Source: Actinomycetota bacterium
GTDB taxonomy: Bacteria > Actinomycetota > Thermoleophilia > Solirubrobacterales > 70-9
Assembly: GCA_018268415.1 (NCBI GenBank)
Contig: JAFDWO010000134.1
Coordinates: forward strand, 1-64,000
Length of the DNA stretch: 64,000 nt
Reading direction: 5' to 3'
In this document: positions 1-9,673 of the stretch, in pieces
Layout: every line of letters begins with the position of its first letter
Position numbering within the stretch: position 1 is the stretch's first letter
Made by a program: the position numbers and the translations under genes
The notes under the pieces: model-generated
The model's database searches: none
Told to the model about the DNA's origin: nothing
What the model saw: only the letters and a program-made list of their open reading frames with translations

Positions 1-417
1 TCCCCACGACCCCCTCCCGTCCCGGGCGCCTCATGGCGCTCACAGCCTGCCAGGAGCGCCATGAGGCGCCCGGGACCATCTCGGACGGGTGCGGGGGTCG
101 GGGTCGCGCGGCCACGCGCCCCGCGCCGCAACTCGGACTGGTGCAGGGGTCGGGGTCGCGCCGCCACGCTCACCCGCGCGGCATCTCGGACGGGTGCGGG
201 GGCCGGGGTCGGGCGCCATCTCGGACGGCCGCACGGGCCGGGGTCGCGCCGCCACGCGCGCCACCGCCGCAAACTCGGACGGGCGGGGTGGTCGGGGGGT
301 CGCGCGGCATCGGACGGGTGGGAGACCCGGGGTCGCGCCGCGGCTCGGACGGCCGCACGGCCACGAACCCCCGCCCTCAAACGCCCGCCCGCGCCCGAAC
401 CCTCGCCAACCTGTCAC
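1..417. repeat. Intergenic GC-rich direct-repeat array downstream of the creatininase gene
   Basis: I see no gene here. After a long hairpin (21-74) there is a degenerate array of units that start with CTCGGACGG or CATCGGACGG (near 77, 128, 181, 217, 269, 308 and 341, spacing 33-53 bp), most followed by GGGGTCGCG. The array ends just before the stop codon of the minus-strand creatininase gene. A similar array follows the permease gene at 46.3 kb and, inverted, the GntR gene at 60.0 kb. The several overlapping ORFs here encode only Arg/Ala/Pro/Gly-rich sequence and look spurious. Confidence 0.75.
21..74. repeat. 54-nt hairpin element, copy 1
   Basis: A perfect 20-bp inverted repeat (left arm begins CCCGGGCGCCTCATGG) encloses a 14-nt loop, CACAGCCTGCCAGG. 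The whole 54 nt recurs without a change at 25323-25376 and 46230-46283. In each case it lies beyond the 3' end of a minus-strand gene. It has no U-tract, so it is not a classical intrinsic terminator, but a role in 3'-end formation or mRNA stability is possible. Confidence 0.9.
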
Positions 418-1212
418 CTACGCAACGGCGCAATCGAACTCCGTTGCCAACGCCTCCAGCAGGCGCCCGGAGATCGCCTCCAGGAACTTCTCGCCGATCT
501 CGGCGGAGGCATCGCCGGCGCGGGAGAGGACGCCGCTGGCGGGCACGAACTCGGGCGGCGCGGGCACCAGGTCCCAGCTGGGATGGCGCTCGGCGGCGTC
601 GTCGGCGATCTGGTCGCGACGCACCAGGTCGGGGTAGATCGCCAGCATCAAGGAGGTCTCCATCACCGAGGCGTGCTCGACGTCCCAGCCGACGAAGCCG
701 CTCGGGAAGAGCTGCTCGAGGTCCTCCTGGGTGAAGCTCGGCATCGGATCCTCCAGCAGGAGGAAGCGGACGCCGGGGTGGGCCTCGCTCGCGAGATCAC
801 AGGCCTCCCAGATCAGGCCGGTGTTCTCGAAGTGCCAGTTCTGCACGCAGATCTTGGTGAAGCCGGCGCGACCGAGGCCTTCCAGCACCTCGGTGAGGGT
901 CGCGATCAGCGTCCCGGCGCGCACCGAAAGGGTGCCGGGGAAGCTCTCGCCGCCCCCGCTCAAGGCGCGCGACCGAGCGCCAAAACGGATCGGGGGTGCG
1001 ACCACCAACGGTGTGCGCTCACCGGCCCGCGCGGCGATCGCGGCGGGCAGGATGCTGTCGGTGTTCAGCGGCAGGTGAGGTCCATGTTGCTCGGTTGAGC
1101 CCACCGCCACGACGGCCGGCAGGCCCGCAGCGGCCGCTTCGCGCACGTCGACCCAGGTCATCTCCTCCATCACTCCGCCCGGGGCCTTGATCGAAAACCT
1201 CCGCTCCGTCAT
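418..1212 (-). CDS. Creatininase-family amidohydrolase
   Basis: 264 aa, the normal length for the creatininase (creatinine amidohydrolase) family of metal-dependent ring-opening or amide hydrolases. Family motifs are visible: GSTEQHGPHLPLNTD near residue 38, the NWHFEN metal-site motif near residue 125 (NGHYEN in creatininase) and DVEHASVMETSLML near residue 178. It follows the PucR-type regulator gene by 9 bp on the same strand, so the two are probably one transcript. Creatininase is the closest named activity, but the family also contains formamidases and mycofactocin-maturation peptidases; the substrate is not settled. Confidence 0.85.
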   Translation of the reverse strand: MTERRFSIKAPGGVMEEMTWVDVREAAAAGLPAVVAVGSTEQHGPHLPLNTDSILPAAIAARAGERTPLVVAPPIRFGARSRALSGGGESFPGTLSVRAGTLIATLTEVLEGLGRAGFTKICVQNWHFENTGLIWEACDLASEAHPGVRFLLLEDPMPSFTQEDLEQLFPSGFVGWDVEHASVMETSLMLAIYPDLVRRDQIADDAAERHPSWDLVPAPPEFVPASGVLSRAGDASAEIGEKFLEAISGRLLEALATEFDCAVA

Positions 1213-1221
1213 TTCACCTCC

Positions 1222-2718
1222 TCATCGGGTCGGCGCCGAGCTTTCGGAGCCCGCGTCGACTTCTATGCCGTCCGTCTCCGTAAGGCTGGCGACCGCGAGG
1301 AAGAAGTCCACCCGGGTCGACATCTCCGAGAGCGACCGGCCGGTCAACTCCTCGATCCGCGAGATGCGGTAACGCAGCGTGTTCTCGTGCACGCACAACC
1401 GCTTCGCGGTTTCCGACCACCTGCAATTGCAGGCGAGAAAGCATTCGACTGTGGTGACGAGGTCGGCACCGTTGGTCGCGTCGTACTGGTAGAGCGAACC
1501 CAGCACCGAATCGCGGAAGGCCTCGATCGTCTCCGGCCGCAGCTGTCGCAGGAGGATCTCGTGGCGACCGAGGTCGGTGTGCATCAGGAGCGGCTGCGCC
1601 TCGTCACGAAGCCGGACCGCGATCGCGGCGGCGCGGCGGGCCTCCAACCAACTACGGCGGAGAGCGGCGGGATCGTAGGCGCCCTCACCGACGCCGACCG
1701 CCACCACATCGACGATCGCGCGGATCGACGCCGTGTCACGTTCGAAGTCGGTCGAATCGAGGAGAACGATCAGCTCGTCCCCGCGGCGGACGGACGCCGG
1801 CGTGAACGGCAGCTCCGTCCAGCTGACCGAGCTGCCGCTCGCGAGGCGCGCGACGAGCACCCGCACGCCGCGCCGCAGATCGATGCCAAGGCTCCGGCAC
1901 TGCAGTCGCGCGGCCGCCGGATCGTCGCCACCATCAAGCAGCCCGTCCAGCAACTGGCCGAGCTGCACGCCACTCGCCTCCGCCGCCTCTTCGAGACGTC
2001 TCATCTCGACCCGGACCAGCGCCACCGCATGCTCGAGGATGAACTTCGCCTCCGCACCGAGGCTCTCGGGTGGGCGCGCCAGCAACAGGCGCATACCCTC
2101 GCCGACGTCCATCGCCGTCCCGGCTCCGACCATCTCCGGCGGCAGGCCGACCGCGGCCTCAGACAGCCCGACGGCGCACTCGACCCGACCGCCGGCGGAG
2201 ACGATCGCGACGGGACAGCTGAGCTGCTCGCCCACGCACTCGACCATCGTCTCCAGGGCGCGGTCGGAGGCGACGAGCGCCCGCACCATCCTGCTGGAGC
2301 GCTCCAGCGAGCGCAGCAAGCGGCCTTCGCGACCGGCGTTCGAGCGCTCGAACACCATCTCGGACACGGTCACGAACCGGTCCTCTGGCTTGATCTCGAG
2401 CAATGGGAGTCCCGCTTCCTCGCAGGCGACGATGACGTCGTCGGGGACCACTTCGCCCTCCCTGACGAGTCCATATCCGAGACCCACCACACCATGCTCG
2501 GCCAGGCGGCGAACGTACTCCTTCGTTTCTTCGACGCCCGCGTGCCAGAGGCCGTTCGAGAGAACCAGCTCCCCTGCCGCGAGGTGATTCCAGGGATCGG
2601 CCAACTCGATGACGTGCACCGCCGAGATCGGCCGCTCAGCCGCGTTCGCCCTGGCCAGCAGCCGCAGGCCCAGCGCCTTGGACACCTCGGAGACGGTCGG
2701 CCCGGCGGCGAGGGTCAC
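1222..2718 (-). CDS. PucR-family transcriptional regulator
   Basis: About 498 aa. The N-terminal PucR sensor domain is recognisable (TVSEVSKALGLRLLA...AVHVIELADPWNHLAAGELVLSNG). The C-terminal PucR/CdaR helix-turn-helix lies near residues 420-455 (WSETAKRLCVHENTLRYRI). PucR proteins commonly control purine-derived or other nitrogen-compound catabolism. I chose the GTG at 2718 because a TATAGAT-like -10 element and a small dyad (ATAGAT...ATCTAT) lie just upstream. An in-frame GTG at 2766 would add 16 residues across that dyad and cannot be excluded. The gene is followed after 9 bp by the creatininase gene, its likely target. Confidence 0.85.
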   Translation of the reverse strand: MTLAAGPTVSEVSKALGLRLLARANAAERPISAVHVIELADPWNHLAAGELVLSNGLWHAGVEETKEYVRRLAEHGVVGLGYGLVREGEVVPDDVIVACEEAGLPLLEIKPEDRFVTVSEMVFERSNAGREGRLLRSLERSSRMVRALVASDRALETMVECVGEQLSCPVAIVSAGGRVECAVGLSEAAVGLPPEMVGAGTAMDVGEGMRLLLARPPESLGAEAKFILEHAVALVRVEMRRLEEAAEASGVQLGQLLDGLLDGGDDPAAARLQCRSLGIDLRRGVRVLVARLASGSSVSWTELPFTPASVRRGDELIVLLDSTDFERDTASIRAIVDVVAVGVGEGAYDPAALRRSWLEARRAAAIAVRLRDEAQPLLMHTDLGRHEILLRQLRPETIEAFRDSVLGSLYQYDATNGADLVTTVECFLACNCRWSETAKRLCVHENTLRYRISRIEELTGRSLSEMSTRVDFFLAVASLTETDGIEVDAGSESSAPTR

Positions 2719-2730
2719 GGGACGGGAGAG

Positions 2731-2752
2731 ATAGATCCGAGATGCATCTATA
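2731..2752. promoter_or_regulatory. Putative operator/promoter of the pucR-like gene
   Basis: ATAGAT and ATCTAT form a small inverted repeat around CCGAGATGC just upstream of the chosen pucR start. The 11-mer TGCATCTATAT within it (2742-2752) recurs in the short gap between glcD and the divergent hydratase (8905-8915). This suggests a shared regulator; the evidence is sequence similarity only. Confidence 0.4.
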
Positions 2753-2822
2753 TGGATTCCTCCCACACGTCCGCGCCCTTGTCAATCCTGGCACCGGATC
2801 GGAGGCTCGGCAGGGGGTGCGC

Positions 2823-2829
2823 TATAGAT
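2823..2829 (+). promoter_or_regulatory. -10 box of leaderless GntR gene
   Basis: TATAGAT ends 6 nt before the ATG at 2836, and there is no Shine-Dalgarno sequence. This is the geometry of actinobacterial leaderless promoters (TANNNT about 7 nt upstream of the start codon). Confidence 0.55.
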
Positions 2830-2835
2830 CGGGGC

Positions 2836-3492
2836 ATGTCGGCTGCCGACCGTGCCTACGAATTCACCAAGGAGCGCATCCTCGGCGGCGAGTACACGCA
2901 GGGCCGGCTGATCGGCGAGGGCGAGGTCTCCGAGGCGGTCGGGGTGAGCCGGACGCCGGTGCGGGAGGCGTTCCTGCGGCTGGAGGCCGAGGGGATGCTC
3001 CACCTCTACCCGAAGCGGGGCGCACTGGTGGTGCCGATCTCGGCCGCCGACGTCGAGGACGTGATGGAGACGCGCCTGCTGATCGAGCGGTTCGCGATCC
3101 AACGGGTGGTGGACCTCGACCTCGACCTCGACGAGCAGCTCGCCGAGGTCATCGCCGCCCAGCAGCGCCACGCCGAGGCCGACGACTCGGTCGCCTTCGT
3201 CACCGCCGACCGCCGGTTCCACCGGGTCTTCGTCGCCGCCACCGGCAACGCGATCGTGCTGCGCATGCACGACTCGCTGCGCGATCAGCAGCAGCGGATG
3301 GGCCTCGCCGCCCTCAACACCAAACCGGACCGGATGAAGCGGATCCTCGCGCAGCACCGGGCGATCGCCGCCGCCGTCGCCCGCCGCGACGCGGACGAGG
3401 CGACGGCGACGATCGACCGCCACCTCGACGAGACCCTGCGCCTGCTGCGCCGGGCCTCGGGCGTCGCCCTGACTCAGTCGAGCAGCTCGTAG
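2836..3492 (+). CDS. GntR-family (FCD-type) transcriptional regulator
   Basis: 218 aa. An N-terminal winged helix-turn-helix (VGVSRTPVREAFLRLEAEGML near residues 35-55) is followed by an FCD ligand domain with conserved Asp/His positions (DRRFHRVFVAATGN, QHRAIAAAVARRD, DRHLDETL). The ATG at 2836 fits a leaderless transcript. The gene is convergent with malate synthase and the two stop-codon ends overlap by 19 bp. By position it is a candidate regulator of the glycolate/malate synthase operon, in the role GlcC plays elsewhere; this is inference. Confidence 0.88.
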   Translation: MSAADRAYEFTKERILGGEYTQGRLIGEGEVSEAVGVSRTPVREAFLRLEAEGMLHLYPKRGALVVPISAADVEDVMETRLLIERFAIQRVVDLDLDLDEQLAEVIAAQQRHAEADDSVAFVTADRRFHRVFVAATGNAIVLRMHDSLRDQQQRMGLAALNTKPDRMKRILAQHRAIAAAVARRDADEATATIDRHLDETLRLLRRASGVALTQSSSS

Positions 3493-5069
3493 GCCAGTTC
3501 GGTGAGGAACTCGGGGAAGTCGTCCCCGAGCGCCACCGCCTCGAAGACGCGCCGCGTGTCCTCCGGCCGACCGGCCGCCCAGGTCTCCTCGCCGACCTCG
3601 GCGCGGATCCGCTCCATCTCCTCGTCGAGGATCTTCGTGACCAGCGCACGGTCGATCACGGTCCCGTCCTCGAGCCTGGTCCCGTTGTGGACCCACTGCC
3701 AGATCTGGCTGCGGGAGATCTCGGCGGTGGCGGCATCCTCCATCAGGTTGTTCAGGCCGACCGCGCCCCGGCCGCCGAGCCAGAAGGAGATGTACTGGAA
3801 GCCGACGCTGACGTTGCCGCGCAGGCCGGCCTCGGTCACATCGCCCGGGGTGGCGTCGAGGCTGACGAGCGCAGCGGCATCGGGGGTGACGTCGTCGCGC
3901 CGGCGCTCGATCTGGTTCGGCCGCTCGCCGAGCACCGCGTCGAAGGCCGCGGTCGCGACCCCGACCACGTCGGGGTGGGCGACCCAGGTGCCGTCGAAGC
4001 CGTCGCCCGCCTCGCGCTCCTTGTCGGCCCGGACCGCGGCGATCGCCCGCTGGTTCGCCGCCGCGTCGGTGCGGCTCGGGATCAGCGCCGCCATGCCGCC
4101 CATGGCGAAGGTGCCGCGGCCGTGGCAGGTGCGCACCAGGAGCTCGGTGTAGGCGCGCATGAACGGTACCGTCATCGTCACCGCGGAGCGATCGGGGAGG
4201 ACGGCGTCGGGACGCTCGCGGAAGGTCTTGATCGCCGAGAAGATGTAGTCCCAGCGGCCCGCGTTCATCCCGTAGGAGTGCTCGCGCAGCTCCCACAGCA
4301 TCTCCTCCATCTGGAAGGCGGCGGGGAGGGTCTCGATCAGGACGGTGGCGCGGAAGGTGCCACGATCGAGACCGAGGGCGTCCTCGGCGAAGGCGAGCAC
4401 CTCGTCCCAGAGGCGTGCCTCCAGGTGGTGCTCCAGCTTCGGCAGGTAGAGGTAGGCGCCGAGGCCCTTGGCGGCGAGGCGGGGCGCGCCGTGGAAAGCG
4501 AAGAGGCCGAAGTCGACCAGCGAGCCGGAGCCGGGGACGCCGTCGAAGGCGAGGTGGCGCTCGGGCAGGTGGAGGCCCCGCGGGCGGACCAGGAGCGTCG
4601 CGGTCTCCTCGGCGAGCTCGTAGTGGCGGCCGTCGGAGGACTCGTAGGTGATCGTCCCTTCGATCGCGTCGATCAGGTTGGCGTGGCCGGAGACCTGGTT
4701 GTGCCAGGTGGGCGAGTTGGCGTCCTCGAAGTCGGCCATGAAGCCCCGGGCGCCCGAGTTCAGCGCGTTGATGACGAGCTTGCGGTCGGTCGGACCGGTG
4801 ATCTCGACCCGGCGGTCGGCGTAATCGTCACGCGGCGCCGCGGTCCGCCAGGCGGAGTCCTCGCGGATCTCGCGGGTCTCCGGCAGGAAGTCGAGCGTGC
4901 CGCCCGCGGCGATCCGGGCCCGGCGCTCCCCCCGGGCGCCGAGCAACTCGCGGCGGCGGGCGTCGAAGCGGCCGTGCAGCTCGCCCAGGAACTCGAGCGC
5001 GTCGGGCGCGAGGATCTCGGTGCGGGAGCGCTCGTCGAGGAGGGTGTCGGCGATCGTCGGGTTGGGCAT
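3474..5069 (-). CDS. aceB: Malate synthase (A type)
   Basis: 531 aa, the usual length for malate synthase A. It condenses glyoxylate with acetyl-CoA to malate in the cytosol. Family signatures include RPRGLHLPERHL near residue 164, the LIETLPAAFQMEEMLWELREH active-site region and GRWDYIFSAIKTF, with the C-terminal SVGFQYISFWLGGRGAVGLNNLMEDAATAE block. The ATG at 5069 has AAAGGAG 9 nt upstream; longer reading starts only add non-homologous residues. It follows glcF by 13 bp, so glyoxylate made by GlcDEF is consumed by the next gene product in the same operon. Confidence 0.96.
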   Translation of the reverse strand: MPNPTIADTLLDERSRTEILAPDALEFLGELHGRFDARRRELLGARGERRARIAAGGTLDFLPETREIREDSAWRTAAPRDDYADRRVEITGPTDRKLVINALNSGARGFMADFEDANSPTWHNQVSGHANLIDAIEGTITYESSDGRHYELAEETATLLVRPRGLHLPERHLAFDGVPGSGSLVDFGLFAFHGAPRLAAKGLGAYLYLPKLEHHLEARLWDEVLAFAEDALGLDRGTFRATVLIETLPAAFQMEEMLWELREHSYGMNAGRWDYIFSAIKTFRERPDAVLPDRSAVTMTVPFMRAYTELLVRTCHGRGTFAMGGMAALIPSRTDAAANQRAIAAVRADKEREAGDGFDGTWVAHPDVVGVATAAFDAVLGERPNQIERRRDDVTPDAAALVSLDATPGDVTEAGLRGNVSVGFQYISFWLGGRGAVGLNNLMEDAATAEISRSQIWQWVHNGTRLEDGTVIDRALVTKILDEEMERIRAEVGEETWAAGRPEDTRRVFEAVALGDDFPEFLTELAYELLD

Positions 5070-5082
5070 CGGGTTCGCTCCT

Positions 5083-6348
5083 TTACAGGGTCTGGGAGTA
5101 GGCGCGGTCGAGCACCTCGATGGTGTGCAGCGTCGGGATCGGATGGTCGAGGTTCGCCAGCTGCCGTTGCAGCTGGGTGAGACAACCGATGTTGCCACTG
5201 GCGATCAGCTCGGCGCCGGTGGCGAGCAGGTTACGGGCCTTGCGCTCGCCCAGCTCGGCGGCGACCGCGGGACGTTCGACGTTGTAGATGCCGGCCGAGC
5301 CGCAACAGAGCTCCGCCTCGGCCGGCTCGAGCAGCTCGAGACCCTCGATCGCGGTGAGCAGGCGACGCGGCGCGGCGGTGACCTGCTGGGCGTGGGCGAG
5401 GTGGCAGGCGTCCTGGTAGGCGACCCGGCGCGGGTGCGCCAGGGCGGGCGGCGCGGCCGCCAGGCCGAGGTCGGCGAGGAACTCGGCGACGTCACGGGTG
5501 CGCCCGGCGAGCGCCGTGGCCGCCGCCTCCTCCGACTCGCCGAGGAAGAGGGAGCCGTACTCGCGCATCCCCGAGCCGCACCCGGCGGCGGTCGTGATCA
5601 CCGCGTCGACGTCCGCCGGGAAGGCGCCGAGGTTGCGGCGGGCGAGCTTGCGGGCGCCCGCGGCGTCGCCCGCGTGCATCGCCAGGGAGCCACAGCAGCC
5701 CTGGCCGGCCGGGACGATCACCTCCACCCCGTTGCGAGCGAGGACGCGGCCGGCGGCCCAGCCGATCTCGGGGTCGAGCGCCTGCTGCACGCAGCCGGCC
5801 AGCAGGGCCACGCGGGCACGGCGCTCCCCCTGCGCGGGGAAGCTCGGCGGGAGCGGGCGGGCGGCGGGGAGGCGCTCCGGGAGCAGGTCGACCATCGGGC
5901 GCAGCGCCTTGGGGACCGCACCGCGAACCTTGCGCGCGAGCGCGCCCGACTTGGCGGCGGCGCGGAAGCGCCGCGCGTCGGGGAGCGTGCGGAGCGCGAG
6001 CTCGCGCCGCAGACGCTGGGCGCGCGGGCGCTTGCGCCCGACCTCGGCGCGAGCGCGGAACTCGGTGATCAGGTCGCCGTAACGGACCCCCGAGGGGCAG
6101 GCCGTCTCGCACGCCTGACAGCCGAGGCAGTTGTCGAGATAAGGCTGGGCCAGCTCGACCTCCAACTTGCCTTCCAGCACCTCCTTCATCAGGAAGATGC
6201 GCCCGCGCGGCGAGTCCATCTCCTCCCCCATCGTCACGTAGGTGGGGCAGCTCGGCAGACAGAAGCCACAGTGCACGCAGGACGCGATCGGGTCGGCCAT
6301 CAGCGGGCCGCGGACCCCGAGCTCCTCCACCGGGATCTCGTGCTTCAC
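5083..6348 (-). CDS. glcF: Glycolate oxidase iron-sulfur subunit GlcF
   Basis: 421 aa, starting with a GTG that overlaps the glcE stop codon. Two 4Fe-4S ferredoxin motifs are visible ([12 protein letters not shown] near residue 24 and [12 protein letters not shown] near residue 74). They are followed by two cysteine-rich CCG domains ([12 protein letters not shown] and [11 protein letters not shown]). GlcF passes electrons from the flavoprotein subunits to the respiratory chain. It is the third gene of glcDEF-aceB. Confidence 0.95.
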   Translation of the reverse strand: MKHEIPVEELGVRGPLMADPIASCVHCGFCLPSCPTYVTMGEEMDSPRGRIFLMKEVLEGKLEVELAQPYLDNCLGCQACETACPSGVRYGDLITEFRARAEVGRKRPRAQRLRRELALRTLPDARRFRAAAKSGALARKVRGAVPKALRPMVDLLPERLPAARPLPPSFPAQGERRARVALLAGCVQQALDPEIGWAAGRVLARNGVEVIVPAGQGCCGSLAMHAGDAAGARKLARRNLGAFPADVDAVITTAAGCGSGMREYGSLFLGESEEAAATALAGRTRDVAEFLADLGLAAAPPALAHPRRVAYQDACHLAHAQQVTAAPRRLLTAIEGLELLEPAEAELCCGSAGIYNVERPAVAAELGERKARNLLATGAELIASGNIGCLTQLQRQLANLDHPIPTLHTIEVLDRAYSQTL

Positions 6349-7481
6349 CGGGAGCCTCCGGCGAAGGTGCCGCGCGGGTCGAGGGCGCCGGCGATACGAC
6401 GGGCGAAGGCACCCCCGGCGGCGGCGCCGATCAACGGCTCGGGGAGGGGCGCGCCGGTGAGGACGAGGCCGCTCATCGCGTGGGCCGCGAGCAGGGCGGA
6501 GAGCTCGGCGACCGGGGTGGCCTCGGGCCAGGCGATCCAGGCGACGTTGGCGGCGAGGCCATAGCGGCGGCGGAGGCCGCGGGAGTCGAGCTCGGCGTCG
6601 AGCGTGGCGATCCGGCGTGGCGCGGTCGGGACGACGACGAGGCGCGCGTCGTCCCCGACCCAGGCGAAGCGGCGCGCCTCGCCCCAGTGGGAGGCATCGC
6701 CGGCGGCGACCTCGCCGGGCGATGTGGCGGACCGCGGCCCGTGCTCGGCGGCGGCGAGCGGCTCGCCGTGCGGCTCGATCGACCGGGCCAGCCGCTCGGC
6801 GCGCGCCGCGATCAGCTCGGCAGCGGCGCCGACGCGGGCCGTGACCGCGCCGTCGGCAGCGAGATCGAGTGCCAAGGGCGTGATCGGGCCGCGGGCGAGG
6901 GCGGCGATCGCGGCCAGGCCCGCCGCGAGGCCCACGGTCGGAAAGCGGAGCGAGGCGGTCGCCTCCGGCCGCGGGAAGACCTTGAGCGAGAGCTCGACCA
7001 TCACGCCGAGCCGGCCGAGGCTGCCGACCATCAGCTTCGGCAGGTCGAAGCCCGCCGCGTTCTTCACCACCCTGCCGCCGCCCGCGGCGAGGCGGCCGGT
7101 ACCGTCGACGAAGCGGACGCCGACGACGAAGTCACGGATCCCGGCCGCGAACCCGCCGGGGCCGGTGACGCCGGCGGCGACCGCGCCGCCGAGGGTGGCG
7201 TCCGGCCCCAGCCGCGGCGGGTCGAACGGCAGGTGCTGGCCGTTGGCGGCGAGCATCTGCTCGATCTCGGCCAGCGGCGTGCCGGGGCGGGCGGTGAAGG
7301 TCAGCTCGGCCGGGTCGTAGTCGACGATCCCGGCGAGGCCGCTGACGTCAAGTACCCGCACCGGGCCGTCGGGTCCCGGCACACTGGCCGGGTGGGTCCC
7401 GCCCGCCACCGGCAGCAGCGGCCGACCCTCGCGGACCGCCGCCTGGACCGCGGCGACATCGCTCGCGACCAGCGCGCTCAC
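6345..7481 (-). CDS. glcE: Glycolate oxidase FAD-binding subunit GlcE
   Basis: 378 aa from a GTG that overlaps the glcD stop (GTGA). The PCMH-type FAD-binding domain is visible ([74 protein letters not shown]...). The long reading frame extending to 7916 is the antisense-like extension through glcD and lacks homology. Translational coupling on both sides supports stoichiometric assembly with GlcD and GlcF. Confidence 0.93.
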   Translation of the reverse strand: MSALVASDVAAVQAAVREGRPLLPVAGGTHPASVPGPDGPVRVLDVSGLAGIVDYDPAELTFTARPGTPLAEIEQMLAANGQHLPFDPPRLGPDATLGGAVAAGVTGPGGFAAGIRDFVVGVRFVDGTGRLAAGGGRVVKNAAGFDLPKLMVGSLGRLGVMVELSLKVFPRPEATASLRFPTVGLAAGLAAIAALARGPITPLALDLAADGAVTARVGAAAELIAARAERLARSIEPHGEPLAAAEHGPRSATSPGEVAAGDASHWGEARRFAWVGDDARLVVVPTAPRRIATLDAELDSRGLRRRYGLAANVAWIAWPEATPVAELSALLAAHAMSGLVLTGAPLPEPLIGAAAGGAFARRIAGALDPRGTFAGGSR

Positions 7482-8902
7482 GCCGTGGCCGCCGGGTTCG
7501 GGACCGCCGCCGGAGAGGCCGAGGGCGGCGGGATCAGCATCTTGCCGGGGTTGGCGAGGCGCCCGGGGTCGACCGCCGCGCGCAGGTCCTCCATCAGCCC
7601 GAGGTCCTCGGCGGAGAACATCAGCTTCATGTGGTCGCGCTTCTCCACCCCGACGCCGTGCTCGCCGGTGATCGAGCCGCCCAGGTCGACACAAAGGGCG
7701 AGGATGTCGGCGGCCAGCTCCTCGGCGCGCTCGACCGCGCCCTCCTCGCGACCGTCGTAGAGGATCAGCGGGTGCAGGTTGCCGTCGCCGGCGTGGAAGA
7801 CGTTGGCGACGCGGATCCCGCGCTCGGCGCCGAGGCGGTCGATCTCGCGCAGCGCCTCGCCGAGGCGGGTGCGCGGCACGACACCGTCCTGGACGATGTA
7901 GTCGGGCGCCAGCCACCCGACCGCGGAGAAGGCGCTCTTGCGCCCCTTCCAGATCAGCGCCCGCTCCCCCGGGTCGGCGGTGGCCCGCAGCTCACCGCAG
8001 CCAGCTTCGCGCAGCAGGGCCTCCACCGCCGCCAGCTCGTGCTCGACCACGGCCTCGTCCCCCTCCAGCTCGACGATCAGCAGCGCCGCGCCACTCGGGT
8101 AGGCGGGCTTGACCGAGGCTTCGGCGGCCTCGATCGCGAGCGCGTCCATGATCTCCATCGCGACCGGGACGAGGCCCGCCCCGACGATCGCCGCAACCGC
8201 CTCCCCGGCGCGCTCGAGCGAGTCGAAGACGGCGAGCGCGGTGCGCACGGACTCGGGGACCGGCACCAGCCGCAGGGTCGCCTCGACCGCGATCCCGAAG
8301 AGGCCCTCGCAGCCGCAGAACATGCCCGCCCAGTCGGGGCCGACATGCTCGGTCGACTCGCCGCCCAGGTCGACCACCTCACCGTCGGGCAGGACTGCGC
8401 GGAGGCCGAGGATGTGGTTGGCGGTCATCCCGTGCTTGAGGCAGTGGGCGCCGCCGCTGTTGAAGGCGAGGTTGCCGCCGATCGTGCAGACCGACTGCGA
8501 GGAGGGATCGGGGGCGTAGGCGAGGCCATGCGCCGCGGCGGCGGCGCTGACCGCGAGGTTGATCACCCCCGGCTCGACCACCGCGATCCGCGCGTCGGGG
8601 TCGACCGAGAGCACCCGGTTCATCCGGTTGAGCGCGATCACGATCCCGCCCTCGACCGGCACCGACCCGCCGGACAGCGAGGTGCCGCTGCCGCGGGCCA
8701 CGAACGGCACCCCGGCCTCGTGGCAACGGCGAACGACGGCCGCGACCTCGGCGGCGCTCTCGACCACGACGACGGCGAGCGGGCGCTGGTTGAACGCGGT
8801 CAGCGCGTCGGAGCCGAACGCGGCCAGCTGGGCGTCGGAGGTGAGGACGCGGTCGCCGAGTCCGAGGGCCCGCAGGGAGGTGGTGAACCGCTCGCTCTCC
8901 AT
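7478..8902 (-). CDS. glcD: Glycolate oxidase FAD-linked subunit GlcD
   Basis: 474 aa. It has the PCMH FAD-binding fold ([39 protein letters not shown]) and a C-terminal FAD-oxidase domain with [14 protein letters not shown] and [16 protein letters not shown], typical of glycolate/D-lactate oxidases. It oxidises glycolate to glyoxylate. I chose the ATG at 8902; the in-frame ATG at 8953 would overlap the divergent hydratase start and consume the intergenic operator. This is the first gene of the glcDEF-aceB operon. Confidence 0.94.
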   Translation of the reverse strand: MESERFTTSLRALGLGDRVLTSDAQLAAFGSDALTAFNQRPLAVVVVESAAEVAAVVRRCHEAGVPFVARGSGTSLSGGSVPVEGGIVIALNRMNRVLSVDPDARIAVVEPGVINLAVSAAAAAHGLAYAPDPSSQSVCTIGGNLAFNSGGAHCLKHGMTANHILGLRAVLPDGEVVDLGGESTEHVGPDWAGMFCGCEGLFGIAVEATLRLVPVPESVRTALAVFDSLERAGEAVAAIVGAGLVPVAMEIMDALAIEAAEASVKPAYPSGAALLIVELEGDEAVVEHELAAVEALLREAGCGELRATADPGERALIWKGRKSAFSAVGWLAPDYIVQDGVVPRTRLGEALREIDRLGAERGIRVANVFHAGDGNLHPLILYDGREEGAVERAEELAADILALCVDLGGSITGEHGVGVEKRDHMKLMFSAEDLGLMEDLRAAVDPGRLANPGKMLIPPPSASPAAVPNPAATA

Positions 8903-8904
8903 GT

Positions 8905-8939
8905 TGCATCTATATCGCATCTTTGTCGGATCCGATATA
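8905..8939. promoter_or_regulatory. Divergent operator between glcD and hydratase gene
   Basis: In the 49-bp gap, TATATCG (8911-8917) and CGATATA (8933-8939) form a perfect 7-bp inverted repeat with a 15-nt spacer. The 11-mer TGCATCTATAT (8905-8915) also occurs in the pucR-like promoter at 2742-2752. One regulator may control both divergent genes; the neighbouring GntR protein is the obvious candidate, but this is inference. Confidence 0.5.
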
Positions 8940-8951
8940 ACCACGCCCTCC

Positions 8952-9647
8952 ATGGCCTCTGCTTACGACCCCTCGCTCGCCGACGGACTGCGCCGCCAGG
9001 GCGCGGCCGCGGCCGACCTCCTCGCCGGCGGCGCGCGCCGCCTCGGCTGGAAGGCAGGCTTCGGCACCGCGGCGGCGATCGAGAAGCTGGGGACCGCGGG
9101 GCCACTGGCCGGCTTCCTCACCGACGCGACGCTCGAACCCTCGGGCACGACCTTCGACATCACGGGCTGGGGCAAACCGGTGCTGGAGCCCGAGGTGGCC
9201 GTTCGCCTGGCGGCCGACGTCGGACCCGGCGCGAGCCGCTCCGAGGTCGAGGCCGCGGTCGGCGAGGTCGGCGCGGCGATCGAGCTGGTCGACCTCGGCG
9301 CGGCGGGCGACGACGCCAACGAGATCCTCGCCGCCAACATCTTCCACCGCGCCGTCCTCCTCGGCGACCTCATCCCCCTCGCGCCCGCGACGTCCCTCAC
9401 CGACGTGCGGGTCACCGTCCGCGCCGCCGGCGAGGACCACGCGACCGCGGCCGACCCCGCCGTCGTCCTCGGTGATCTCGCCGACGTCCTGGCGGCCATG
9501 GCGGACCTCCTCTCCCTCTCGCCCGACTCCCTCCGCGCCGGCGACGTGATCATCACCGGCGCCGCGGTGCCGCCCTTCGTGTTGGCGGGCGGCGAGGAGA
9601 TCGAGGTGCGCGTCGGCGGCTCGACGGTCGCCGCGGGGGTCGCCTGA
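8952..9647 (+). CDS. 2-keto-4-pentenoate hydratase / FAH-superfamily protein
   Basis: 231 aa, somewhat shorter than MhpD/HpaH-type hydratases (about 260 aa). Recognisable are [16 protein letters not shown] near residue 35, the metal-binding [13 protein letters not shown] (E-x-E pattern reduced to EPE) and AAIELVDLG, with the terminal [13 protein letters not shown]. The family hydrates 2-oxo-4-enoates or decarboxylates 2-oxo acids. It is divergent from glcD with only 49 bp between them. Substrate unknown; it may supply 2-oxo acids or act in an unlinked aromatic pathway. Confidence 0.75.
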   Translation: MASAYDPSLADGLRRQGAAAADLLAGGARRLGWKAGFGTAAAIEKLGTAGPLAGFLTDATLEPSGTTFDITGWGKPVLEPEVAVRLAADVGPGASRSEVEAAVGEVGAAIELVDLGAAGDDANEILAANIFHRAVLLGDLIPLAPATSLTDVRVTVRAAGEDHATAADPAVVLGDLADVLAAMADLLSLSPDSLRAGDVIITGAAVPPFVLAGGEEIEVRVGGSTVAAGVA

Positions 9648-9673
9648 GGACCGGCTTCGAGGGGAGCGGGACC

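Noticed and set aside
77-400. Regularly spaced GC repeats that could suggest a CRISPR array
   Set aside because: Units are degenerate, spacing varies from 33 to 53 bp, there are no unique spacers of constant length and no cas gene is nearby.
33-1098. Several overlapping plus-strand ORFs of 180-345 codons
   Set aside because: They encode Arg/Ala/Pro/Gly-rich sequence, cover a repeat array and then run antisense to the creatininase gene; typical GC-rich shadows.
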